A DNA stretch of 64,000 nt from Isoptericola peretonis (GTDB lineage: Bacteria > Actinomycetota > Actinomycetes > Actinomycetales > Cellulomonadaceae). The stretch covers positions 62,001-126,000 of the forward strand of contig JALQCY010000004.1 in assembly GCA_023241745.1 (NCBI GenBank). Direction: 5' to 3'. Within the stretch, counting starts at the first letter, position 1. Every line of letters begins with the position of its first letter. Positions 17,598-25,016 of the stretch are shown here, one piece after another. The notes below the pieces were generated by a model, which saw only the letters and a list, made by a program, of their open reading frames with translations, did no database searches and was not told the origin of the DNA. The position numbers and the translations under genes are program-made.

Positions 17598-18764
17598 TCA
17601 GCCGAGGTGCTCCACGACGTGGTCCACGCAGGCGGTGAGGGCCCGCACGTCGTCGGGCTCGACGGCGGGGAAGACGCCCACGCGCAGCTGGTTGCGGCCC
17701 AGCTTCCGGTACGGGAAGACGTCGACGACCCCGTTCTCGCGGAGCACCCGCACCACGGCGGAGGCGTCGATCGCGTCGTCGAGGTCGAGCGTCGCCACGA
17801 CCGTCGACCGCTCCGCCGGGTCGGCGACAAACGGCGTCAGCCAGTCGCGGGAGTCCGCCCAGCCGTAGAGGACCCCGGCGGACTCCGCGGTGCGCGCGCT
17901 CGACCAGGCGAGGCCGCCCTGCGCCAGGAGCCACTCCACCTGCTCGGCCAGCAGCACGAGCGTCGCGACGGCGGGGGTGTTGAGCGTCTGGTCCAGTCGC
18001 GAGTTCGCGAGTGCGGTCGTCAGGGACAGGAACTCCGGCACCCACCGGCCCGTCGCGGTCCCGGCGCTGGCCTCCACCCGCTCGGCCCGCTCGACCGCGG
18101 CGGGGGAGCAGAGCGCGAGCCACAGGCCGCCGTCGGCCGCGAACACCTTCTGGGGGCCGAAGTAGTAGACGTCCGTGCCGCCGACGTCGACCGGCAGCGC
18201 GCCCGCCCCCGACGTGGCGTCCACGAGCAGCAGGGCCCCGTCGGCGCGGGCCTCCTGCACCTGGCGCACCGGCGCCATCGCGCCCGTCGACGTCTCGTTG
18301 TGCGGGGTCGCGTAGACGTCGACGTCCTCGGCGCGCTCCAGGCGGGCCACCGTGCCGGGCTCGGCGCTCAGGACCTGCGGGTCGGCGAGGAAGGGGGCGC
18401 GCGTCGTCGCGGAGGCGAACTTGCCGCCGAACTCGCCGAAGACGGCGTGCTGCGCCCGCCGCTCGACGAGGCACGCCGCGGCCACCTCCCAGAACGCCGA
18501 GGAGCCGCCGTTGCCGAGCGCCACCTCGTACCCCTCGGGCAGGGCGAACAGCTCGGCCAGGCCGGTCCGCACGCGGCGCACGAGGTCCTTGACCGGGGGC
18601 TGCCGGTGCGAGGTGCCCAGCACCGGCGCCGCCGGGTCGCCTGCCGCGGCCAGCGCGGCGACCTGCGCCGCGCGCACCTTGGAGGGGCCGGAGCCGAAGC
18701 GGCCGTCGACCGGCAGGAGCGACGAGGGGATGACGAGGGTCGGCCGGGTCGGCGCTGCGGTCAT
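17598..18764 (-). CDS. serC: Phosphoserine aminotransferase
   Basis: A PLP enzyme converting 3-phosphohydroxypyruvate and glutamate to phosphoserine (serine pathway, also pyridoxine). Its 388 residues match the actinobacterial type. The N-terminus PVDGRFGSGPSKVR binds substrate phosphate. VALGNGGSSAFWEVAA lies in the cofactor pocket, VDATSGAGALPVDV holds the Asp contacting the pyridine ring, and the Schiff-base Lys is in YYFGPQKVFAADGG. KLGRNQLRVGVFP near the end is also conserved. ATG 18764 begins right where homologues begin. It stands alone, divergent from the DtxR gene by 156 bp; the 143 bp downstream of it show no clear element. Confidence 0.93.
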   Translation of the reverse strand: MTAAPTRPTLVIPSSLLPVDGRFGSGPSKVRAAQVAALAAAGDPAAPVLGTSHRQPPVKDLVRRVRTGLAELFALPEGYEVALGNGGSSAFWEVAAACLVERRAQHAVFGEFGGKFASATTRAPFLADPQVLSAEPGTVARLERAEDVDVYATPHNETSTGAMAPVRQVQEARADGALLLVDATSGAGALPVDVGGTDVYYFGPQKVFAADGGLWLALCSPAAVERAERVEASAGTATGRWVPEFLSLTTALANSRLDQTLNTPAVATLVLLAEQVEWLLAQGGLAWSSARTAESAGVLYGWADSRDWLTPFVADPAERSTVVATLDLDDAIDASAVVRVLRENGVVDVFPYRKLGRNQLRVGVFPAVEPDDVRALTACVDHVVEHLG

Positions 18765-18920
18765 GAGGTCTCCGGTTCCGGGGGACGAGGCGGGGCGTCG
18801 GTGGGGCGCGGCATGATGGCTCGGTGCAGGATGGCGCGGTGCGCGCACGGCGGCGCCGCGCGACCCGCCTGTGCCTGCGCGTGCGAATAGACTAGGCCGC
18901 GCCGAACGACGGGAGTGGAC

Positions 18921-19640
18921 GTGACCGACCTGATCGACACCACCGAGATGTATCTCAAGACGATCTACGAGCTCGGTGAGGAGGGCATCCCGCCGCTCCG
19001 CGCACGGATCGCGGAGCGCCTGGGTCACTCCGGGCCCACGGTGTCGCAGACGGTCGCGCGCATGGAGCGCGACGGGCTCGTCGTCGTGACGGGCGACCGG
19101 CACCTCGAGCTCACCGAGGCGGGGCAGGCCAAGGCGACCCGGGTGATGCGCAAGCACCGCCTCGCCGAGCGGCTCCTCACGGACGTCATCAAGCTCGACT
19201 GGGAGCACGTGCACACCGAGGCGTGCCGGTGGGAGCACGTGATGAGCGACCTCGTGGAGAAGCGGCTCGTCACCCTGCTCGACCACCCGCACGCCGACCC
19301 GTACGGCAACCCGATCCCCGGCCTGTCGGAGCTCGGCGAGCAGTACCAGGACGTGCCCTTCCTCGAGGGCGTGCAGTCCCTGCCGGCCGTGCTCGAGGCG
19401 CGCCGCGTCGCGGGCGCCGTGGACGGCGAGGGCGTGGAGCTGGTGCTCCAGCGCATCGCCGAGCCGCTCCAGGTCGACATCGAGCTGCTGGCCCGCCTTG
19501 CCGAGTCCGGCCTCCTGCCCGGGGCGCAGATCACGGCCCGCGCCGCGGGCGAGGACGTGGCGGTCCAGGTCGAGGGGTCCGGCGTCGTGCTGGACCTCCC
19601 GGACGAGCTGGCCAAGCACCTCTTCGTCGCGAGCCGCTGA
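18921..19640 (+). CDS. ideR: Iron-dependent transcriptional repressor, DtxR/IdeR family
   Basis: Choosing GTG 18921 makes the numbering coincide with DtxR: Met10, His79, Glu83, His98, Cys102, Glu105 and His106 (in TTEMYL, KHRLAE, HVHTEACRWEH) are all present. Both metal sites are therefore intact and Fe(II)-dependent repression is expected. The helix-turn-helix is HSGPTVSQTVARMERDGLV (about residues 36-54). The C-terminal part (to residue 239) fits the SH3-like domain. GGAG lies 5 nt before the start; an in-frame GTG at 18915 overlaps that site. I found no 19-bp iron box (TTAGGTTAGSCTAACCTAA type) in this window, so its targets lie elsewhere. Confidence 0.92.
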   Translation: MTDLIDTTEMYLKTIYELGEEGIPPLRARIAERLGHSGPTVSQTVARMERDGLVVVTGDRHLELTEAGQAKATRVMRKHRLAERLLTDVIKLDWEHVHTEACRWEHVMSDLVEKRLVTLLDHPHADPYGNPIPGLSELGEQYQDVPFLEGVQSLPAVLEARRVAGAVDGEGVELVLQRIAEPLQVDIELLARLAESGLLPGAQITARAAGEDVAVQVEGSGVVLDLPDELAKHLFVASR

Positions 19641-19693
19641 CCTGCGCCGGGACCCCCTGGGCGGCGGCGGCACGCCACATCGTGACCGCAGCG

Positions 19694-19722
19694 TGACACC
19701 GCCCGGGGTTGTCCGGTACGGT
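19694..19722 (+). promoter_or_regulatory. Promoter of first NlpC/P60 unit
   Basis: TGACAC (19694-19699), 17-bp spacer, TACGGT (19717-19722). The second copy of the unit has a matching promoter at 20884-20911. Confidence 0.5.
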
Positions 19723-19730
19723 CGGGGGCG

Positions 19731-19941
19731 CTCGCCGGAGTCATCCGACGAGCGCTCGACCGGACGCCGAACCCTGCCACCGGGCGAGCTCCACGGACAT
19801 CCGCACGGCAGGAGCGGGGGACCCACTTCGGGCGCCGGTGACGGCGTCCTCGGGGTGAAGCCGGAAGGGCCCGGTCTCGGGCACGGACGGCCGGGTGTTT
19901 CTCCCACCCGAACCCGACAGCTGACCTCGCAGGCGACAGGA
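19731..19941 (+). ncRNA. c-di-AMP riboswitch (ydaO-yuaA type), copy 1
   Basis: The leader between promoter and gene carries the conserved ydaO blocks: CGCCGAACCCTGCC (about 19766), AGCGGGGGACCCACTTCGGG (19812-19831), GGGGTGAAGCC (19852-19862), then CTCCCACCCGAACCCGACAG and CTGACCTCGCAGGCGA near the 3' end. In actinobacteria this class precedes NlpC/P60 and Rpf-type wall hydrolases and turns expression off when c-di-AMP binds. The 19641-19952 interval is accounted for by this element and its promoter. Confidence 0.88.
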
Positions 19942-19952
19942 GAGGTAGACAC

Positions 19953-20753
19953 GTGACCGCACGCACGAACCGCGGCCGGCATCGCGCCGCCCGGCGTCCG
20001 ATCGCCATCGCCCCGACCGGCACCGCCGGTCGCCGCGCGGCCGTCGTGGCCGCCGCCGGTGGCCTCCTGGTCTCGACCTTCGCCAGCGCCGGCGCCGCGC
20101 AGGCCGCCCCGGTCGACACCGACGCCGCCAAGAAGCTCAGCACCGTCGACCTCGGCGCACTGACCGACCAGGCGCGCGAGGCCCTCGAGGCCGCCCCCGT
20201 CGTCACCGTCGACGCCAAGGCGAAGGTCGACGTCGAGAAGGTCACCGCCAAGATCGCCGCCGGTGCGGAGATCACCCCGGCGCCGGAGCCGGAGCCCGAG
20301 CCCGTCGTCGAGGAGGTCGCGAGCGACTCCGCGTCCGGCTCCGACGACGCGTCCCGCTCCGCTGACACCGCGTCCCGTTCCGAGGAGCGTGCGGCCGTCG
20401 AGGCGCCCGCCGCGTCGGCCAACGGCTCGTCGATCGTCTCCATCGCCATGCGCTACGTGGGCGTCCCGTACGTCTCCGGCGGCACCAGCCCGTCCGGCTT
20501 CGACTGCTCGGGCCTGACGCAGTACGTCTACGCGCAGGCCGGTATCAGCCTGCCGCGCACGTCGTCGGCCCAGCGCTACGCCGGTACCGTCGTCTCGGCC
20601 TCCGAGGCGCAGCCGGGCGACCTCGTCTGGACCCCGGGCCACGTCGCGATCTACGCCGGCGACGGCATGCAGATCGACGCTCCGAAGCCGGGCGACGTCG
20701 TGAAGTACCGCTCCATCTGGCAGTCGAACCCCACGTTCATCCGCGTCGGCTGA
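19953..20753 (+). CDS. Secreted NlpC/P60 peptidoglycan hydrolase (copy 1)
   Basis: A 266-residue exported cysteine peptidase cutting peptidoglycan stem peptides. A long basic N-terminus leads to a hydrophobic signal (VVAAAGGLLVSTFASAGAAQAA, written in parts: core GGLLVSTFASAG, cleavage after AQA). An alanine-rich helical segment and a PEPEPEP/Ser-Asp linker follow, then the NlpC domain: MRYVGVPYVSGGTSPSG, catalytic Cys in FDCSGLTQYV, catalytic His in TPGHVAIYAGDG. It starts at GTG 19953 after an AGGAGAGG site. It lies directly under the c-di-AMP riboswitch and is a paralogue of the next gene, with about the same architecture. Confidence 0.93.
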   Translation: MTARTNRGRHRAARRPIAIAPTGTAGRRAAVVAAAGGLLVSTFASAGAAQAAPVDTDAAKKLSTVDLGALTDQAREALEAAPVVTVDAKAKVDVEKVTAKIAAGAEITPAPEPEPEPVVEEVASDSASGSDDASRSADTASRSEERAAVEAPAASANGSSIVSIAMRYVGVPYVSGGTSPSGFDCSGLTQYVYAQAGISLPRTSSAQRYAGTVVSASEAQPGDLVWTPGHVAIYAGDGMQIDAPKPGDVVKYRSIWQSNPTFIRVG

Positions 20754-20771
20754 GTCTGTCCGACGCGTCAC

Positions 20772-20809
20772 ACGACGCCCCGTCACGCCCCGGCGTGGCG
20801 GGGCGTCGT
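20772..20809 (+). terminator. Terminator after first NlpC/P60 gene
   Basis: 18-bp inverted repeat (20772-20789, 20792-20809) with one mismatch and a 2-nt loop, 19 bp after the stop. No long T-run follows, as is usual in such GC-rich genomes. Confidence 0.6.
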
Positions 20810-20883
20810 CGTCGTCGGGGAACCGGTTCGACCTGCGCAGACGTGTCCGCGGCCGGTCGTCCACAGAGGTCGTGATCGAAACG

Positions 20884-20911
20884 TGACATCGCCGTCCGTG
20901 TCCGCTACGGT
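20884..20911 (+). promoter_or_regulatory. Promoter of second NlpC/P60 unit
   Basis: TGACAT (20884-20889), 16-bp spacer, TACGGT (20906-20911), the same hexamer types and order as in copy 1. Confidence 0.5.
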
Positions 20912-20920
20912 GTCAACCAC

Positions 20921-21118
20921 TCGGCGGTCATTCGCCGAGTCTCGACCGGAACGCCGAGCCCTGCAGCCGGTCGGGAACCTTGACCGCACGCAGGGGCGGG
21001 GGACCCACTTTTGGGCGTTGTTCCGACAGCGTCCTTGGGGTGAAGCCGAACGGACCTCAGGTCCGGGAGGCCGGGTGATTTCTCCCACCCGAACCCGACA
21101 GCTGACCTCGTAGGCGAC
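20921..21118 (+). ncRNA. c-di-AMP riboswitch (ydaO-yuaA type), copy 2
   Basis: The same conserved blocks as copy 1: ACGCCGAGCCCTGCAG, GGCGGGGGACCCACTTTTGG, TTGGGGTGAAGCCGAACGG and CTCCCACCCGAACCCGACAG, then GCTGACCTCGTAGGCGACAG. Stems differ by compensated changes, and the variable loops (for example the 20980-20995 arm) have diverged. The interval 20754-21132 consists of the terminator, promoter and this element. Confidence 0.88.
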
Positions 21119-21132
21119 AGGAGAGGGAACAC

Positions 21133-21954
21133 GTGAACGCACGAACCACGCGCGCCCGGCACCGCGCCGCGCGCCGCCCGCTCGGCGGGCTGGTCCAGAG
21201 CGTCAGCTCGACGGCCACGGGCCGCCGCGCTGCCGTCGTCGCCGCCGCCGGCGGCCTGCTCGTCTCGACCTTCGCCAGCGCGAGCGCCGCTCAGGCGGCT
21301 CCGGTCGACCACGAAGCATCCAAGAAGCTCAGCACCGTCGACCTGGGCGCCCTGAGCGACCAGGCCCGCGAGGCCCTCGAGGCGGCTCCCGTCGTCACGG
21401 TGGAGGCCAAGGCCAAGGTCGACGTCGAGACCATCAGCAAGAAGATCGCGGCGAAGTCCGAGATCACCCCGGCCCCCGAGCCGGAGCCCGAGCCCGAGCC
21501 GGAGCCCGTCGTCGAGGAGTCCTCGACCACCGAGCGGTCCACGGAGACCGTCTCGCGCTCCGCTGAGCGTGAGGAGGCGCCGGCGGCTGCCGAGTCGTCC
21601 TCCGACTCGTCGCTCGGCCAGCAGGCCGTGTCGATCGCCATGCGCTACATCGGCACGCCGTACGTGGTCGGCGGCTCCAGCCCGTCCGGCTTCGACTGCT
21701 CGGGCCTGACGTCCTACGTCTACGGCCAGCTCGGTGTCGACCTGCCGCGCACGTCCTCGGACCAGCGCTACGCGGGCACCCAGATCTCGGCCTCCGAGCT
21801 GCGGCCCGGCGACCTCATCTGGAGCCCCGGCCACATCTCGATCTACGCCGGCGACGGCAAGGTCGTCGAGGCCTCGCGCCCCATCGGCTGGGAGACCGGC
21901 TACCACGACATGTGGCAGTCCCCGTCGGAGTCCGTGTACCTGCGCGTCCTCTGA
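21133..21954 (+). CDS. Secreted NlpC/P60 peptidoglycan hydrolase (copy 2)
   Basis: A 273-residue paralogue of the preceding gene. It has the same signal (GGLLVSTFASASAAQA), the same helical segment (KKLSTVDLGALSDQAREALE), a slightly longer PEPEPEPEP linker, and the NlpC domain with Cys in FDCSGLTSYV, His in SPGHISIYAGDG and MRYIGTPYVVGGSSPSG. The last about 25 residues differ most (IGWETGYHDMW against the first copy's KPGDVVKYRSI), which could alter substrate range. GTG 21133 follows AGGAGAGGG. Both copies retain the catalytic residues, so both are probably active. Confidence 0.93.
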   Translation: MNARTTRARHRAARRPLGGLVQSVSSTATGRRAAVVAAAGGLLVSTFASASAAQAAPVDHEASKKLSTVDLGALSDQAREALEAAPVVTVEAKAKVDVETISKKIAAKSEITPAPEPEPEPEPEPVVEESSTTERSTETVSRSAEREEAPAAAESSSDSSLGQQAVSIAMRYIGTPYVVGGSSPSGFDCSGLTSYVYGQLGVDLPRTSSDQRYAGTQISASELRPGDLIWSPGHISIYAGDGKVVEASRPIGWETGYHDMWQSPSESVYLRVL

Positions 21955-21991
21955 CGTCTCGCGGCCTCCTCGCCGCGCTCCGTCCCGTCGT

Positions 21992-22028
21992 CACCGACCC
22001 CCGTGCTCATCGAGCACGGGGGTCGGTG
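21992..22028 (+). terminator. Terminator after second NlpC/P60 gene
   Basis: Perfect 16-bp inverted repeat CACCGACCCCCGTGCT (21992-22007) with its complement at 22013-22028 and a 5-nt loop, followed by a short T-containing stretch. Confidence 0.75.
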
Positions 22029-22135
22029 CGTCTTGGTCACGCTTTGCTGCGCCTTTCGTCTGTCTTTCGCTACGCTTGAACCGGACGCCCTCGACGGCGA
22101 GGGTGGGCTCCACGCCAGCGGACAGGAGGCGCGAG

Positions 22136-23101
22136 ATGACACGGCCTGAGGTCGTCCTGGTAGGTGTCGACGGGTCAGCAGCCAGCCTGCACGCCCTCGA
22201 CTGGGCCGCCGCGTACGCGCGGCGGGTGGGGTGGGGGCTGCACGTCGTCTGTTCCTACTCGTTGCCGTCGTTCACGGCGGCCTCCCTCGATGGTGGATAC
22301 GCGGCCCTGGACGACACCGCCATCCAGGAGGGTGCCAAGGCGGTCCTCGCCGAGGCGGAGGAACGCGTGGCCGCCAGCGGCGTGCCCGTCACCGGAACCG
22401 TCGCGACCGGAGACGCGGCAGGGGTGCTCGTCGAGATGTCGCGTGACCACGCGCTGGCGGTCGTGGGCACGCGCGGCAAGGGCGGGTTCACCGAGCGGCT
22501 GCTGGGCACCGTGTCGTCGGCGCTGCCGGCGCACGCCCACTGCCCGACGGTCGTCGTGCCGTACCGCGGCACCGACGGCGGCAGCACCGACGTCACGGAC
22601 CGGCGGGACGGCGACGCCGTGCACGAGGTACGGCGCATCGTCGTGGGCGTCGACGGCTCGCCGTCGGCCGAGATCGCGCTGAAGCACGCCGTCGCGCAGG
22701 CGAAGGCGTGGGACGCGGAGCTGGTGGCGGTCGCCGGCGTCCCGCTCGGCGGGGGTGCGGGTATCCTCGCCTGGCTGCCGTCGCAGATCGACCACGAGAC
22801 CGTCCTCGCCGACGTCAAGGCCGGTCTGGACGTCACCGTGGACCGCGCGCAGGCGGCGAACCCGGGCCTCACCATCAAGCGGCACGTGCTCGACGGCACG
22901 GGTGCCGAGCTCCTCACCGAGTTCTCCACGGGCGCGGACCTCATCGTCGTCGGCTCCCGCGGCCGTGGAGGATTCCGCGGTCTGCTGCTCGGCTCCACCA
23001 GCCAGGCGGTGCTGCACCACTCCGCCTGCCCCGTGCTCGTCGTGACCCGCAAGTGCGACGAGGAACTCAGCGAGGACTCCACCTCCGCCCCCGCCGCCTG
23101 A
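22136..23101 (+). CDS. Universal stress protein, two UspA domains in tandem
   Basis: A 321-residue protein with two Usp domains (about 1-150 and 165-310). Each opens with the ATP-binding VGVDGS strand (VVLVGVDGSAASLHALDWA and IVVGVDGSPSAEIALKHA) and ends with the G-2X-G-9X-G(S/T) nucleotide loop (VGTRGKGGFTERLLGTVSSA and VGSRGRGGFRGLLLGSTSQA). Such tandem UspA proteins of actinobacteria bind ATP and act under starvation or hypoxia. The ATG at 22136 has an AGGAGG site 6 nt upstream; a TACGCT hexamer lies at 22071-22076. Ends at a convergent palindrome shared with the DUF559 gene. Confidence 0.92.
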   Translation: MTRPEVVLVGVDGSAASLHALDWAAAYARRVGWGLHVVCSYSLPSFTAASLDGGYAALDDTAIQEGAKAVLAEAEERVAASGVPVTGTVATGDAAGVLVEMSRDHALAVVGTRGKGGFTERLLGTVSSALPAHAHCPTVVVPYRGTDGGSTDVTDRRDGDAVHEVRRIVVGVDGSPSAEIALKHAVAQAKAWDAELVAVAGVPLGGGAGILAWLPSQIDHETVLADVKAGLDVTVDRAQAANPGLTIKRHVLDGTGAELLTEFSTGADLIVVGSRGRGGFRGLLLGSTSQAVLHHSACPVLVVTRKCDEELSEDSTSAPAA

Positions 23102-23104
23102 TGT

Positions 23105-23162
23105 TGTGAGCGGGCGTTCGGCCCTGTTTCGGTCACGTAACAGGGCCAAACGCCCGCTCACA
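23105..23162. repeat. Long palindromic repeat, subfamily B (copy 1)
   Basis: Inverted repeat with 24-bp arms (23105-23128, 23139-23162), one C-A mismatch and a 10-nt loop. The left arm begins TGTGAGCGGGCGTTCGGCCC. The right arm contains the stop codon of the DUF559 gene. Lies between convergent genes. The same sequence occurs at 24106-24168, and a diverged form at 44833-44892. Confidence 0.88.
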
Positions 23163-24057
23163 CGCGCAGCGCGGCGCGGACCCGGGCGACGAGCTGTGTG
23201 GGATCACGGAGGTCGTCGGCGACCACGACGATGACGGTCCAGCCCAGTGACTCCAGGAGGCGCCGTCGCCGGATGTCGTCCTGCCACTGGGCACGATCGG
23301 TGCGGTGCTGGTCGCCGTCGTACTCGATAGCGACCTTCTGGCTCGGGTACAGCAGGTCGACCCGCTTGACGTACGTGCCGTCCGGTGCGTACACGACCCC
23401 GTTCACGAGCGGGCACGGCAGGCCGGCGTCCACGAGCAGCAATCTGGTGCGCGTCTCGGTCGACGAGTCGGTGCCCGGCCGCATGCGCGAGATTTCCTCG
23501 CGCACCTGCACGATCCCCTTGACCTTGCGAGTGCGTTCGGCGATCGTCTCCAGCTCGGCCGGCGACGTGAGCATGCGCTTCCGGCGCATCAGCGCATCGC
23601 CGAGGACGACGACGTCGTCAGGCATGCGCAGGTCGCAGCCGACGTGGACGAGGGTCTGTGCGGGCGACGTGACGAGCAACCCGTCGATCTCGGTCGTCTC
23701 GAGGAACGTCTGGCGAGTCCAGTGTGCGACCACCCCGGGTCTCTCGGCGCGGTCAGCGCTCCGTCTGGTGATCACGTGCAGGCGGGCGTCGTGCACGTGC
23801 GTCCAGGGAAGCTCGACGCCGAGCAACATGAGGGCCGTCCCGTGACTGAACGCCACGCCGTCGTCGAGTGCTTCGCTGAGGGCGCGGCACCTCGCGCGCA
23901 GGTCGGTCGCGCCGCCGGCGGGGAGCCGGATACCGGTGAACGGTGCATCCCACCGGCGCCCGGCTCGGAGCTGTTTGCGACTCAGGCCCGTGCGCAGCGC
24001 GTCGGCAACGGTGAACGGTGAGGCATTGTCGCCGAACAGCTCGTCATCCATCCGCAC
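23158..24057 (-). CDS. DUF559 (Vsr-like nuclease fold) domain protein
   Basis: A 299-residue protein. The C-terminal about 100 residues carry a DUF559/Vsr-like PD-(D/E)XK pattern: VKRVDLLYPSQKVAIEYDGDQH, then RAQWQDDIRRRRLLESLGWT and VIVVVADDL. Asp, Glu and the following residues of the catalytic core are present, although Lys is replaced by the family's usual D-G-D-Q-H. The N-terminal part (FTVADALRTGLSRKQLRAGR) looks like a winged-helix as in AbiEi-type antitoxin-like proteins. Such proteins are very common in actinobacteria and functionally uncharacterised. GTG 24057 is used; ATG 24051 is an alternative. The gene is bracketed by two copies of the same palindrome. Confidence 0.75.
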   Translation of the reverse strand: MRMDDELFGDNASPFTVADALRTGLSRKQLRAGRRWDAPFTGIRLPAGGATDLRARCRALSEALDDGVAFSHGTALMLLGVELPWTHVHDARLHVITRRSADRAERPGVVAHWTRQTFLETTEIDGLLVTSPAQTLVHVGCDLRMPDDVVVLGDALMRRKRMLTSPAELETIAERTRKVKGIVQVREEISRMRPGTDSSTETRTRLLLVDAGLPCPLVNGVVYAPDGTYVKRVDLLYPSQKVAIEYDGDQHRTDRAQWQDDIRRRRLLESLGWTVIVVVADDLRDPTQLVARVRAALRV

Positions 24058-24105
24058 AGGGTGGCGAGAGGGGGCTCGAATGCGCGACGACTATCCACAG
24101 GCACG

Positions 24106-24168
24106 TGTTGTGAGCGGGCGTTTGGCCCTGCTTCGGTCCGAAACAGGGCCAAACGCCCGCTCACAACA
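24106..24168. repeat. Long palindromic repeat, subfamily B (copy 2)
   Basis: Perfect 25-bp arms (24106-24130, 24144-24168); the central 13 nt also fold (TTCGG/CCGAA), giving an almost continuous hairpin. Begins TGTTGTGAGCGGGCGTTTGG. Lies 11 bp past the stop of the leftward ABC permease, where it can terminate that operon, and upstream of the DUF559 gene. Confidence 0.9.
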
Positions 24169-24179
24169 TCCCGGGGGTT

Positions 24180-25016
24180 TCAGTGGCGGGTGCGGTAGAG
24201 GCGCATGGTGATGGGACCGAAGACGCCGGTGAGGACGACGGAGGCGACAAGCACCCAGACGATCTCGCCGCTGTCGGGCTGGCCCGCCATCAGGCCGCGC
24301 ACGGCGGTGACGAGGTGCGTCACCGGGTTGATCTCGACGAACCGTTGCAGGGCGGCGGGCATCGTCGACGGGTCCACGAAGATGTTCGACGCGAACGTGA
24401 GCGGCATCAGCACCATCATCGACACGCCCATGACGGCGTTCGGCGTGCGCAGCAGCAGGCCCAGGATGGTGAAGATCCAGCTCAGCGAGAACGCGAACAC
24501 GAGCAGGAGCAGCACCCCGAGCACCACGCCGACGAACCCGCCGTCCGGCCGGAACCCGAGGATCAGGCCGAGCGCGATCGTCATGACCGACGCGATGGTG
24601 TAGCGCACGGTGTCGCCCAGCAGGGCGCCGACGATCGGGGCGGGCCGCCAGATCGGCAACGACCGGAACCGGTCGAACACGCCCTTGGTGATGTCGGTGT
24701 TGAGGGTGTAGCCCGTGTACACGGTGACGATCACGATGGTCTGCACCAGGATGCCGGGCAGCAGGAACTGGATGTATGCCGACGTGGAGCCCGCCAGGGC
24801 GCCCCCGAACAGGTACGTGAACATCAGCGTGAAGATGACGGGGGAGACCAGCACGTCGAACAGCTGCTCGGGCACGTGCTTGATCTTCAGCAGCGCCCGC
24901 CAGCCGAACGTGAACGTCATCGCCAGGGCGGAGGGCCGGGCAGGCCGCTCCGTGAGCGCCACGGCCTGCCGCAGCGTGGTGGTCGTGATCTCGGCCTGGT
25001 CTGCGGACGTGGTCAT
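24180..25016 (-). CDS. DrrB-type ABC transporter permease
   Basis: A 278-residue ABC-2 permease of the daunorubicin-exporter (DrrB) kind. After a 50-residue cytoplasmic N-terminus, six hydrophobic segments are visible, including PVIFTLMFTYLFGGA, VQTIVIVTVYTGY, GVVLGVLLLLVFAFSLSWIF and a last one before RLYRTRH. Family marks include KGVFDRFRSLPIWRPAP and FVDPSTMPAALQRFVEINPV (the NP-T loop). ATG 25016 overlaps the ATPase stop by one base (TGATG), so the two are coupled. Drug or lipid export is the usual inference; the substrate is unknown. Confidence 0.9.
   Translation of the reverse strand: MTTSADQAEITTTTLRQAVALTERPARPSALAMTFTFGWRALLKIKHVPEQLFDVLVSPVIFTLMFTYLFGGALAGSTSAYIQFLLPGILVQTIVIVTVYTGYTLNTDITKGVFDRFRSLPIWRPAPIVGALLGDTVRYTIASVMTIALGLILGFRPDGGFVGVVLGVLLLLVFAFSLSWIFTILGLLLRTPNAVMGVSMMVLMPLTFASNIFVDPSTMPAALQRFVEINPVTHLVTAVRGLMAGQPDSGEIVWVLVASVVLTGVFGPITMRLYRTRH

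Noticed and set aside
18765..18920. Search for an iron box near the DtxR/IdeR gene
   Set aside because: The divergent interval holds a TAGACT-like hexamer but no 19-bp palindrome of the IdeR type.
18765..20864. Upstream extension of the serC frame antisense to the DtxR and NlpC/P60 genes
   Set aside because: SerC similarity begins exactly at ATG 18764; the extension is antisense to conserved genes and a riboswitch.
23105..24168. Two near-identical palindromes about 1 kb apart, considered as CRISPR-like repeats or IS ends
   Set aside because: Only two copies with a gene between them, no regular spacers, no transposase and no visible target duplication.
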